From Chloroflexota bacterium (GTDB lineage: Bacteria > Chloroflexota > UBA5177 > JANWHV01), in NCBI GenBank assembly GCA_025924845.1, contig JAICHN010000025.1, forward strand, positions 1 to 22,727: DNA of 22,727 nt. Reading direction: 5' to 3'. The number at the start of each line of letters is the position of its first letter. Position 1 is the first letter of the stretch. The notes beneath the pieces are model-generated. The model was not told the origin of the DNA. It did not search any database and saw only the letters and a program-made list of their open reading frames with translations. The position numbers and the translations under genes were made by a program. Positions 13,316-21,663 of this stretch are shown here, piece by piece.

Positions 13316-15337
13316 ATGTCCATGGCAGCGACTTCGCCGATGCATGCCGGCGCCAGCTGGCATGAACCCATGTTCTTCGGCATCCACTATGATCTGCACG
13401 CCGTCGCCAACGACACCCAATTAGGCCAAGAGCTGACGGTGGAGCACCTGATCGAGCGGCTGTCGCGCGTGCGGCCGGACTGGATACAGTGTGACTGCAA
13501 GGGACATCCAGGCTATACCAGTTGGCCGACGAAGGTAGGATCCACCTTGCCCGGCGTGGTCAACGATGCGCTGCGCATCCACCGCGACGCTACTCGCACG
13601 CTGGGTATTCCCCTAGCAGTGCATTATTCGGGCGTCTGGGATACCCGCGCCATCGAGCTGCACCCCGCCTGGGCGCGGGTCGACGAGCATGGCCGGCCCG
13701 ATGGCCTGCGACACACGGGCGAAGAGTGGCCGCCGCGCCCTGTTATGACCTGCCGCCTGAGCGGGTACGATGACGAATTGATGATCCCTCAGTTGCTGGA
13801 ACTCATCGATACCTATGACGTGGACGGGTTTTGGGTCGATGGGGAGAACTGGGTATCGAGACCGTGTTGGTGCGAGCGCTGCCGGGCCAAGTTTACCCGG
13901 CGAACGGAAGTCGAAGCGATACCCACGGCACCCGGACAACCGTCGTGGGCCGCCTGGCTGGCCTTCCACCGCGACCTATTCATAGAGCACGTCGCGCGGT
14001 ATGCCCACGCGGTGCATGCGCGAAAGTCCGGCTGCCTGGTATGCTCGAACTGGATGTACAGCGCGCGCCAGCCCGAGGCAGTACGCGCGCCGATGGACTA
14101 CCTCAGCGGCGACTACGATTGGGCGTGGGGCGCCAATCGCGCCGCCATCGAAGGCCGCGTCCTCGACGGCAGAGGCCTGAGCTGGGATCTTATGGCCTGG
14201 ATGATCATCAAAACCGGACGGTGGGACGAGGACAGACCGTGGACGCTGAAGACGGCCACGCACTTATGCCAGGATGCGGCGGAAGCCGTGGCGCTGGGCG
14301 GCGCGGTGATGCTCTACATCCAGCCGCAGCGCACGGGGTGGCTGGCCGGTTGGCATCAGGATCTGATCGCCGAGGTGGCGGATTTCTGTCGTGCGCGCAA
14401 GGATGCCTGCTTCAGATCCAAGACGGTGCCGCAGGCGGCGGTGCTGCACCTGGCTGGCCACTACTATGCGCACAACGATCCGCTGTTCGATAACGGGCTG
14501 GCCTTGCAGCCGGTGGAAGGCGCCCTCCACGCGCTGTTGGAGACCCATCGGTCGACCGATGTGTTGACCGAGGAGGATGCGTTGCGCCGTATGAGTGCGT
14601 ACTCGCTGGTGGTGGTGCCGGAGCAGACGAGTCTGAGCCGGCCGCTGCGCGCGGCGCTGGAAGCGTACGCCCGCGGCGGCGGACAGGTGCTGATGAGCGG
14701 CGCGCATCTATCTCACGAGTACTCCGACCTGGTCGGCGCAAAGCCGGATGGCGACGCCGTGAGCGGCGATGTCTACCTGCCGGCGCGCGCCCGCGTCGTG
14801 CCGGTCGCCGGCTCCTGGCAGCCGGTCGTGCCGGGGACCAGCACCGAGGCGTGGGTCCGTCGCCTCTCGCAGCAAGATCCAGACAAAGATGGTACCGAGC
14901 AGATCGTTGTCACGCGGCACGCGCTCGGCCGGGGCGCCATTGTTGCCGTTCATGGTCCGGTTTTCCAGGACTATGTCATCGTCCACTATCCCGACCTCCG
15001 CGCGTTTATCGGTGATGTGGTCCGACGCATGGGCATCGAGTGGCTGGTGGAACTGGATGCGCCGGCCCGGCTCGAGGCGGTCCTTCGCCGCAAGCGCGGC
15101 AACTTGCTCGTTAACCTGATCAACCGGGGCGCGGGAAAGGCGCTCTCGCCGGCCCGTGTAGTGGTCGAGGAGTTGCCGCCCATCCAGGACGTGGTGATGC
15201 GCCTGCGGCACGCGGAGCAGCCAACGGCGGTGACGATCGTGCCGGGCGGCACACAGGCTGATTGGAGCTACACGGATGGACTGGTCACGGTGCGTGTACC
15301 GCGCGTAGACATCCATACGGTGATCGTCGTGACATAG
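13316..15337 (+). CDS. Large putative glycoside hydrolase (GHL6/beta-galactosidase trimerisation-like)
   Basis: 673 residues. Residues about 18-370 look like a TIM-barrel glycosidase: FFGIHYDLHA at the start, DWIQCDCKGHPGYTSWP, GIPLAVHYSGVWD, and YDVDGFWVDGENW with D175 and E177 as possible catalytic residues. A Cys cluster C184-W-C186-E-R-C189, followed by AKF, is common in this poorly characterised glycosidase group. Residues about 400-560 look like the glutamine-amidotransferase-like trimerisation domain (YSLVVVPEQTSLSRPLRAAL, GGGQVLMSGAHLSHEYSD). The C-terminus (about 590-673) is beta-rich. No signal peptide is evident. ATG 13316 has only a weak AAGGGA site; ATG 13322 is also possible. 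It is 56 bases after the sulfatase-like gene and probably in the same operon. The substrate is unknown. Confidence 0.75.
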   Translation: MSMAATSPMHAGASWHEPMFFGIHYDLHAVANDTQLGQELTVEHLIERLSRVRPDWIQCDCKGHPGYTSWPTKVGSTLPGVVNDALRIHRDATRTLGIPLAVHYSGVWDTRAIELHPAWARVDEHGRPDGLRHTGEEWPPRPVMTCRLSGYDDELMIPQLLELIDTYDVDGFWVDGENWVSRPCWCERCRAKFTRRTEVEAIPTAPGQPSWAAWLAFHRDLFIEHVARYAHAVHARKSGCLVCSNWMYSARQPEAVRAPMDYLSGDYDWAWGANRAAIEGRVLDGRGLSWDLMAWMIIKTGRWDEDRPWTLKTATHLCQDAAEAVALGGAVMLYIQPQRTGWLAGWHQDLIAEVADFCRARKDACFRSKTVPQAAVLHLAGHYYAHNDPLFDNGLALQPVEGALHALLETHRSTDVLTEEDALRRMSAYSLVVVPEQTSLSRPLRAALEAYARGGGQVLMSGAHLSHEYSDLVGAKPDGDAVSGDVYLPARARVVPVAGSWQPVVPGTSTEAWVRRLSQQDPDKDGTEQIVVTRHALGRGAIVAVHGPVFQDYVIVHYPDLRAFIGDVVRRMGIEWLVELDAPARLEAVLRRKRGNLLVNLINRGAGKALSPARVVVEELPPIQDVVMRLRHAEQPTAVTIVPGGTQADWSYTDGLVTVRVPRVDIHTVIVVT

Positions 15338-15426
15338 TGCGGCCTTCCGCCAGGTTAGGTTGATGAGCGCGGGCCTGCGAATGCGTTCGCAAGGGAGGGA
15401 CGAACGGCTGCGGCCGGGTGTAGGCC

Positions 15427-15555
15427 CTACCAAATCAACGAAAGCCGCTTGATTCATGCACTAAGTACACTCACACCATATTTCTGGGAATGCTGACGAA
15501 CGAGCCTGCTGGACGAACGGCTCCAAAGCCAAGAAAGCTGCTTGATTGTACTTAG
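15427..15555 (+). repeat. Direct and inverted repeats upstream of the CehA-like gene
   Basis: A segment of about 28 bases (15427-15454) recurs at 15521-15547 with a few changes; both end in GAAAGCYGCTTGATT. CTAAGTAC (15461-15468) is the reverse complement of GTACTTAG (15548-15555). GGACGAACGGCT also occurs twice (15398-15409, 15511-15522). They fill the 240-base gap between two same-strand catabolic genes, the only large gap in this gene series, and could be paired operators or a folded leader. Confidence 0.55.
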
Positions 15556-15577
15556 GCGCTGAGTGGAGCGAGGAATA

Positions 15578-18073
15578 ATGGACGAGTACACTCCCCTACG
15601 TTTGACGGACTACTGGAACGCCGGCATGGGGCATCTGGGCAATGCTGGACCGGTCTCGATCGGCGCCCAGCGGTTCCGCGGCCTGCCGTTCCTCATCGGC
15701 GAGGATCCCGAGCGCTGCTTTGTCGCCTTCGGTGAGGGACTATGCCGCGAACCCATCAACATCCCCATCAACCAGACAGCGCACTCGGTGATCGTGGCCC
15801 ATCGGCTCCTCGAATCCATGCTCTTGGAGGGGGGACCGATCGGCGAGCCCATCGCCGAGTACGTCTTTGCCTATCAGGATGGGGATACGGCGCGGGTGCC
15901 GATCCGCGATCGCTTCGAAATCGGCGTCGTGCCGATGGAGTGGGGGCAGTCCCCGTTCGCCGCGGTGCCCGACCAAAGCGATAGCCTGCCCCTGCGCTAT
16001 GACGGCCGCTTCGATCAGGCCGGCCAGCGCCAAACCGAGGCCATTCAGGCTCGGCCGGCCAGTTATTTTCTGTGGGCGTGGCGTAATCCTTCACCGGCGC
16101 GACCGCTGGCGGCCTTGACGATCATCCCGGCCGAGCCGCGCTTCGTCATCGCCGCCGTCACCCTCGGCCATACCAGCGAATATCCATTCGTGCGATCGGG
16201 CGCCCGCCCGCTGACGATCGTCCTCCCCAATCCCACTGATGCCGCTCGCCCCTTTGATCTCACCGTCGAGGTAGATCGGGGAACGGCGTCCTTCCCCTAT
16301 CCACTGCCCCAGGCCGGCGCCGAGGTCTTTCTGGCCGATCCGTTCGCCGGCTGGGGTGAAGCGCTCAACACGCGGAGCAGCCCGGCATCGGTCGACATCG
16401 CCGCCCTTCCCTCGGCCACGGTCAAGGTGCTGCAGGCTGGGGAGGTGCTGGGGACGGCCCGCTGGCACGAGCTTGAAGAGCGGGGGATCGTGGAGACACC
16501 TCGGCTGCGGCTGGCGGTGAGCGACCCCGGCCGCAACTGGGTGCGCACCACCGTGGTCGACGATGAAACAGGCCAACCCATCCCCTGCCGCGTTCACTTT
16601 CGTTCCCCTGATGGACGCCCCTTTCAGCCCCATGGCCATCATGATCATGTCAATGCCGATATGGATACCTGGCATATCGACGTGGGCGGCGATGTGCGGC
16701 TCGGGCAGATCAGCTATGCCTACATCGACGGCCAATGTCAGGGCTGGCTCCCGCGCGGCGAGGTGCTGGTCGACGTGGCGCGGGGCTTTGAATACGAGCC
16801 GCTGCGGACCCGAGTGACTATAGAGCCGGGCCGGCAAGAACTGGTTTTGCGCCTGAAGCGCTGGTGCGACATGAACGCCCGCCGCTGGTTCAGCGGCGAC
16901 ACCCACGTGCATTTCCTGTCCACTCAGGGCAGCCACACCGAGGCGCGGGGTGAGGATCTCAACGTGGTCAACCTCTTGCTCTCACAGTGGGGGCACCTCT
17001 TTACCAACAGCGAGGAATTCACCGGCAGGCCGAGCGTGTCGCCGGACGGGCGTACCATTGTGTACGCGACACAGGAGAACCGCCAGCATCTGCTTGGCCA
17101 CCTGACCTTGCTCGGCCTCAAGAAGCAGGTAATGCCTTGGTGCTCGGATGGTCCCGACGAGGCGGAACTTGGCGGCACGCTGGAGATCACCATGTCCGAC
17201 TGGGCCGACCAATGTCATGCCCAGGGCGGGACGGTAATTCTGCCTCACTTACCCAACCCCAACGGTGAGCCTGCCGCGCTGATCGCGACAGGCCGGGCCG
17301 ACGCGGTGGAGATGATCGATCATGATCCGTATAAACACCACGAATACTATCGCTACCTCAATGGCGGCTATCGCCTACCCCTGGTCGGCGGCACCGACAA
17401 GATGTCGAGCCAGGTGCCGGTTGGGCTGTATCGCACCTACGTGTTCATTCCGCCGGACCAACCGTTTACCTACGACACGTGGTGCCGGAATCTGGCGGCT
17501 GGGCGCACGTTCCTGAGTGGCGGGCCGATGATCTTCCTCACCGTCGATGGCCAGGCGATCGGCGACACGGTGCGGCTGCACGGCAACGGCGGCACGGTCG
17601 AGGTGGAGGCGTGGGCGGAGTCAATCCTTCCTATGCACAGGCTGGAGATCCTACAGCAAGGGCAAGTGGTCGCCGCGACCGAGGAGCAGCATGGCACCCG
17701 CGGGTTGCGGCTCAAGACGAAGCTCACGGTGCGGAGTACTACCTGGTTGGCGGCGCGCGTGGGCGCCGCCGACTACAATCGGGCGCTGCCCCATCACGAT
17801 GTCTGGTCGCGCGGGATGATGGCGCACACCTCACCGATCTATATCGCCTGTGGAGGGGAATGGCGGCTCTTCGATGAGCGTACGACGCGGTACATGCTGA
17901 CCCTGATCGAGGGCAGCCTAACCTACCTGCGGGAACTGAGCCCGCGCTATCGGCCAGGCACGGTGACTCACCACCACGGAGAACACGATCATCAAGCCTA
18001 CCTGGAGCGTCCTTTCCTGGAGGCCCAAGCGACGATTCATCGGCGGATGCATGAACGAGGAGGCGTACGGTAG
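15578..18073 (+). CDS. CehA/McbA-family PHP-type metallohydrolase, multidomain
   Basis: 831 residues from ATG 15578, preceded by GGAGCGAGGA; GTG 15563 would add five residues. Residues about 1-300 are beta-rich with no recognised enzyme motif. About 325-430 resembles a carboxypeptidase-regulatory-like domain (TTVVDDETGQPIPCRVHFRS). The PHP-like hydrolase begins near 437 with WFSGDTHVHF (D441, H443, H445). ILPHLPNPNG, the His-rich HDPYKHHEYYRY (about 580-592) and GGTDKMSS follow, as in CehA-type enzymes. The C-terminal beta domain ends with a tail rich in His (HHHGEHDH). Named members hydrolyse carbamate esters such as carbaryl, but most are uncharacterised metal-dependent hydrolases. No signal peptide is visible. 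In this setting it probably cleaves an ester or phosphoester on a sugar; that is inference. Confidence 0.8.
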   Translation: MDEYTPLRLTDYWNAGMGHLGNAGPVSIGAQRFRGLPFLIGEDPERCFVAFGEGLCREPINIPINQTAHSVIVAHRLLESMLLEGGPIGEPIAEYVFAYQDGDTARVPIRDRFEIGVVPMEWGQSPFAAVPDQSDSLPLRYDGRFDQAGQRQTEAIQARPASYFLWAWRNPSPARPLAALTIIPAEPRFVIAAVTLGHTSEYPFVRSGARPLTIVLPNPTDAARPFDLTVEVDRGTASFPYPLPQAGAEVFLADPFAGWGEALNTRSSPASVDIAALPSATVKVLQAGEVLGTARWHELEERGIVETPRLRLAVSDPGRNWVRTTVVDDETGQPIPCRVHFRSPDGRPFQPHGHHDHVNADMDTWHIDVGGDVRLGQISYAYIDGQCQGWLPRGEVLVDVARGFEYEPLRTRVTIEPGRQELVLRLKRWCDMNARRWFSGDTHVHFLSTQGSHTEARGEDLNVVNLLLSQWGHLFTNSEEFTGRPSVSPDGRTIVYATQENRQHLLGHLTLLGLKKQVMPWCSDGPDEAELGGTLEITMSDWADQCHAQGGTVILPHLPNPNGEPAALIATGRADAVEMIDHDPYKHHEYYRYLNGGYRLPLVGGTDKMSSQVPVGLYRTYVFIPPDQPFTYDTWCRNLAAGRTFLSGGPMIFLTVDGQAIGDTVRLHGNGGTVEVEAWAESILPMHRLEILQQGQVVAATEEQHGTRGLRLKTKLTVRSTTWLAARVGAADYNRALPHHDVWSRGMMAHTSPIYIACGGEWRLFDERTTRYMLTLIEGSLTYLRELSPRYRPGTVTHHHGEHDHQAYLERPFLEAQATIHRRMHERGGVR

Positions 18074-18128
18074 GTAGCCTCCATGGCAAGAATTCAGGCG
18101 GGCGCCGGGAGAATGGAGAAATGAGGAG

Positions 18129-19049
18129 ATGAGCCGTAAGGTGCGATGGGAAGAGATGTTCTCCGATCAGTTGGATGCCGCCCTGGCCAGCCGTCCCGTA
18201 GTCTATCTCACATTCGGACTGTGCGAACCGCACGGACTACACAACGCGGTGGGCCTTGACGAGCTAAAGGCGCATGAGTTGGCCTGTCGCGCGGCGGAGA
18301 CGCACGGCGGCATTGTGGCGCCGCCCTTCTTCTGGCACGTGCATGAGATCGGCTACCACGCCCAGTGGGCGGAACGGTTCATCGGCGATCGCAACCCCTG
18401 GCTGACCGCCGTGCCGCCATGGATTCTGTACAAGATGTTCTTCTATCAGTTGCGAGCCCTGGCCGCGCGCGGCTTCCAGGCGGCCATGGTTATTACCGGC
18501 CACTATGGTGGTAATGAGCGGGACTTTCGGTGCGTGGCGGAGATCTTCATGCGTCACAGCCCGCTTCGCGTCTGGGCCGGAGCGGATTGCGAGGCAATCG
18601 ACTATGAAGAGTTCCACGGTGACCACGCTGGGCGGTGCGAGACCAGCCAGTTGTGGGCATTGCGCCCCGAGCTGGTGGATATGTCGCGGCTGGCGGCCGG
18701 CACGCCCGAGGAGATCAGCCGGGTGATGGCTACCGGTCCAGACGCTGGACAGGCCGCGCGGCGCACCGGTGAGCGCATTGTCGCCTCACAGGTGGCATGG
18801 TTGGGCCGCAAGGCCGACGAGTTGCTCGCGGCGTACCGGGCGCCCGCTCAGCCGGCAGGCCCGACTCCCGGCAACCCCCTGGGCGCACTCACCTTCGGCG
18901 AGATCGAGCATCTGTGGCGTGCCGAAGTAGAACCGATCTTACCGGAGTTCGTCTCGATGAATCGGTGGCCCGGCCAGGACCCGGCTGATCCGGCGTCGTC
19001 ATGGGCGCCCAACGAGGCGCCGCCCTCCCTAGAGCGCGGCGGTAGGTAG
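18129..19049 (+). CDS. Creatininase-family amidohydrolase
   Basis: 306 residues. The metal-binding set of the family is visible: E33-P-H35-G (usual EQHG or ExHG), D44 (AVGLDELKA), H125 (VITGHYGGNERD, the usual NGHGGN) and E171 (HAGRCETSQ). Creatininase-fold enzymes open cyclic amides or cleave formamides and peptide-like bonds (creatininase, FAPy deformylase, MftE) using two metal ions in the cytoplasm. The start ATG 18129 follows GGAG and GAGGAG segments, and the gene begins 56 bases after the CehA-like gene, so they are probably co-transcribed. The C-terminal 60 residues are Pro-rich and beyond the core fold. A role in removing a nitrogen-containing substituent from the degraded glycan would fit; the substrate is not known. 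Confidence 0.88.
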   Translation: MSRKVRWEEMFSDQLDAALASRPVVYLTFGLCEPHGLHNAVGLDELKAHELACRAAETHGGIVAPPFFWHVHEIGYHAQWAERFIGDRNPWLTAVPPWILYKMFFYQLRALAARGFQAAMVITGHYGGNERDFRCVAEIFMRHSPLRVWAGADCEAIDYEEFHGDHAGRCETSQLWALRPELVDMSRLAAGTPEEISRVMATGPDAGQAARRTGERIVASQVAWLGRKADELLAAYRAPAQPAGPTPGNPLGALTFGEIEHLWRAEVEPILPEFVSMNRWPGQDPADPASSWAPNEAPPSLERGGR

Positions 19050-19108
19050 GCAACGACGATCGTAGCACGGATCGAGCACCTTGTAGGTGTCTGCCGTTCG
19101 TTAAGTCG

Positions 19109-19117
19109 TGCTATGAT
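19109..19117 (+). promoter_or_regulatory. Extended -10 promoter of the beta-propeller gene
   Basis: TGCTATGAT is a near-consensus extended -10. No strong -35 is seen. The transcript would start near 19124 with a leader of about 94 bases to the ATG at 19218. Confidence 0.55.
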
Positions 19118-19217
19118 ACTGTTTTGTTTAGCTGACAGGAACAGGCGCGGGGCAAGAGGGGCGCCTGGGATAGACCCTGCTGCAATTCGATTTGATCAGC
19201 CATGAAGGAGTGCTGCT

Positions 19218-20813
19218 ATGCTGTTGGATCGTTCGCGCGTGAATAGGACCGGTCGGTACGGTTTGATCCGATCCCGAGCACGGGGGATCGGCATCACCCT
19301 GATCGCGATTGGGTCGCTGCTCGGTGCGCCGATAAGGGCCGCCCATGGTGCGCCTGCCGGCCCGAGCATCGCCTACGCAGCTTACGCGAGCGTCTCCCCC
19401 AATAGCCAGGGCAACGGTGTCGCCGCGGATCACGCCGGAAACGTCTACGTGGTGGGGACGTCGGGCGACGTGCCCAAGGCGCACGTTTTCATCACCAAAT
19501 ACGACCCAACGGGCAGCCATGTGCTTTACCGCAAGTCAATCAGCGCTCCCTGCGGAGCGACCGGCGATGCCATCGCGGTCGACGCTCACGGCAATGCCTA
19601 TATCACCGGTCAGTATGGATTACTCAACCAATTCAACATCTGCCAGATCAGCACGGACGTGCTGGTAGTGAAGCTGAACTCAACGGGAGGTGTAGTCTAC
19701 AAGCGGACCATTGGACCGTCCTCGAGCGATCAGGTGCTCACCGCGGTCCATAATGAAGGGGAAGCCATCGTGGTTGACGGGTCCGGCAGCGTCTATGTGA
19801 CCGGGCGCTGTGACTGCGACGAATTGGACCCGCGCATCCCCACCACCCCTGGCGCCTTCCAGACCAGCGGACACGTACATGACGCCTTCGTGCTCAAACT
19901 TGCTCCCTCGGGATCGATGGCCTACAGCACCTACCTGGGTGGTAGCGGTCTGGTCGACGAGGGCCGGGCCATTGCGGTGGACTCCGCCGGTGATGCCTAT
20001 GTGACCGGTTCTACCGCGTCGACCGACTTTCCCGTGACCTCGCATGCCTTCGAGCGCACCAATCGGACCGCCCTCGGCACCGGCTTCATCGTCGAGTTGA
20101 ACCCTACCGGAACCGCCCTGCGCTATGGCAGTTACCTGGGCGGCGACCATGTTGACCTGGGTACGGCGCTGGCCCTCGATGGCAAGGGCCATATCTTCGT
20201 GGGAGGCGCTACCGCCTCGTCTCACTTCCCAACCACGTCGAACGGCTACGATCGTACCTGCGGGACGAACGCTTTCTGCAACCCAGTTCGCACCTGCGAC
20301 GCCTTCGGCTGTGAACTCGAGTCCCAGGACGATGGATTCGTGGTCGAGATCGACCCGCATCGGGCCGGCTCCGCCGGTCTCCTCTACGCGACCTACTTCG
20401 GCGCTCAGGGAATCGACGACGTGCTAGGCATCGCGGTGGATCATGCGGGCCGGATCTTCATCGCGGGCCGAGCGGGGGCCGGCGACTTCCCCCTCCGAGG
20501 CGCCGTCCAATCCCGCTCGCCCGGCGGCTACGACAGCTTCGCCGCCGAGATTGATCCTCACCACCCCGGAGATGCCGGCCTAGTTTTCTCCACGCTTCTG
20601 GCCGGCAGCGGCGACGACGCGGCGAAGGCCATCGCCCTGGGCAAGAATGCCGTCTATCTCACCGGCTTCAGTTACGCGCACGATTTCCCTACGCGGGGCG
20701 GGGGACAGCACACCTGGACCGGGAAGTACGGCGCCTACGTCCTCAAGCTGGCCTTCCAGCATGCCTCAATAGGCGATACCGATTGCGGACTGGACGGTTG
20801 TGGGATCGTTTAG
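19218..20813 (+). CDS. Secreted seven-repeat SBBP beta-propeller protein
   Basis: 531 residues. A basic N-terminus is followed by a hydrophobic stretch (GIGITLIAIGSLLGAPIR) and AAHGA, a signal peptidase I-type site near residue 45. The mature part has seven repeats of the SBBP type (pattern G-x-A-I-A-V-D-x-x-G-x-x-Y-V-x-G), for example TGDAIAVDAHGNAYITGQYG, EGRAIAVDSAGDAYVTGS and DVLGIAVDHAGRIFIAGR, several followed by DFP. Seven repeats match one seven-bladed propeller. Cys pairs interrupt blades three and five (CDCDE; TCGTNAFC and CDAFGC), and the C-terminus has CGLDGC. AAGGAG lies 7 bases before the ATG. Function is unknown: an extracellular binding or structural protein is likely. Its last 48 bases overlap the convergent gene. 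Confidence 0.88.
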   Translation: MLLDRSRVNRTGRYGLIRSRARGIGITLIAIGSLLGAPIRAAHGAPAGPSIAYAAYASVSPNSQGNGVAADHAGNVYVVGTSGDVPKAHVFITKYDPTGSHVLYRKSISAPCGATGDAIAVDAHGNAYITGQYGLLNQFNICQISTDVLVVKLNSTGGVVYKRTIGPSSSDQVLTAVHNEGEAIVVDGSGSVYVTGRCDCDELDPRIPTTPGAFQTSGHVHDAFVLKLAPSGSMAYSTYLGGSGLVDEGRAIAVDSAGDAYVTGSTASTDFPVTSHAFERTNRTALGTGFIVELNPTGTALRYGSYLGGDHVDLGTALALDGKGHIFVGGATASSHFPTTSNGYDRTCGTNAFCNPVRTCDAFGCELESQDDGFVVEIDPHRAGSAGLLYATYFGAQGIDDVLGIAVDHAGRIFIAGRAGAGDFPLRGAVQSRSPGGYDSFAAEIDPHHPGDAGLVFSTLLAGSGDDAAKAIALGKNAVYLTGFSYAHDFPTRGGGQHTWTGKYGAYVLKLAFQHASIGDTDCGLDGCGIV

Positions 20814-21476
20814 CATCTTGAGCATGGCGCCGGCCAGGTCCGCCCGAGCGATGGTATAGCCGCGGCGTACGCCGCCGTTGATCGCCGTGCGATAACGGCT
20901 GGTCGGCGCCTTGTTGGTGAGCTTGGGCGGTCGGATAATAGTCCAATCGAGACCACTGGTCCGGATAACCTCCTCCATTCTGGCCATGTCGGAGTACACT
21001 TCCTTAATCATGGTCCATAATACTTTGTTGATCACTCGGCTGCGCAGTGTGTCGTCTTCGTCTGGACCGAGCGGCGCGGCGGTGACCGCGATCAACCGCG
21101 TCACCCCGGCGCTGCGCATGGCCTGGATGATAGTGCGCATCCCCTCCGAATAGAGGGTGGTGGGTTTGCGGTAGGCGGAGGTGACGCCGAGCGATGACAG
21201 CACGGCGTCACAGCCGGCCATGGCCGACGTCAGCGTTGCCGACTCCATCACATCTCCGCGTACTACGCTCAGCCGCTCATCCCGCATGTTGACGCGCGCC
21301 GGATCGCGGACCAGGGCGGTCACCGTGTGGCCCGCGGCGAGGGCTTGCCGCATCACCTGCCGACCAGTGCCGCGAGTGGCGCCGATCACCAGAATATTCA
21401 TCATCCTCGCAGCCGTCTCCGTCCGCCGTCCAGTCTCCTGCACGGCATCAGTCTGTATGTTCGCCAGTTGGGCCAT
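20766..21476 (-). CDS. NAD(P)-binding NmrA/SDR-like protein
   Basis: 236 residues from ATG 21476, which has AAGGGAAG upstream; ATG 21404/21401 (MMNILVIGATRG) would give the more usual length of about 211 and also follows GAGG, so the start is uncertain. The Rossmann motif NILVIGATRGTGRQV leads the fold, followed by VTALVRDPAR, VVRGDVMES, CDAVLSSLGV and LDWTIIRPPKL, the pattern of atypical SDRs of the NmrA/BVR-B type. Such proteins act as NAD(P)H-dependent reductases or redox sensors. It is divergent from the TetR regulator with a palindrome between them, so it is likely the regulator's target. Its 3' end overlaps the convergent beta-propeller gene by 48 bases. Confidence 0.85.
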   Translation of the reverse strand: MAQLANIQTDAVQETGRRTETAARMMNILVIGATRGTGRQVMRQALAAGHTVTALVRDPARVNMRDERLSVVRGDVMESATLTSAMAGCDAVLSSLGVTSAYRKPTTLYSEGMRTIIQAMRSAGVTRLIAVTAAPLGPDEDDTLRSRVINKVLWTMIKEVYSDMARMEEVIRTSGLDWTIIRPPKLTNKAPTSRYRTAINGGVRRGYTIARADLAGAMLKMLNDPTTVQSAIGIAY

Positions 21477-21610
21477 GGGGTTCTTCCCTTCTTTGATCGG
21501 GCGTACTGCTTCTGGGCCATAAAGGTCCCATTCGACCGGCGACTGCGCATGCCTCCGCCGAATCGTGTTGTGGTCTGCTATTCTATGGTCATGCCGGCTC
21601 CGCCTTGTGA

Positions 21611-21640
21611 ACACTCATTCATTGTTAGTGAGTGTATACT
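21611..21640 (+). promoter_or_regulatory. TetR-type palindrome and -10 of the TetR gene
   Basis: Bases 21611-21635 begin ACACTCA and end TGAGTGT, with 9 of 12 pairs complementary. TATACT at 21635-21640 touches its edge as a likely -10. A palindrome between a TetR gene and a divergent gene is a usual site for autoregulation. Confidence 0.6.
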
Positions 21641-21663
21641 CAGATTAAGGAAGTGAGGATTCA

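Noticed and set aside
14708..15457. 249-codon minus-strand frame opposite the large glycosidase gene
   Set aside because: Antisense shadow without recognisable motifs or a convincing ribosome binding site.
16091..16936. 281-codon minus-strand frame inside the CehA-like gene
   Set aside because: Low-complexity shadow translation; the plus-strand product carries the conserved metal motifs.
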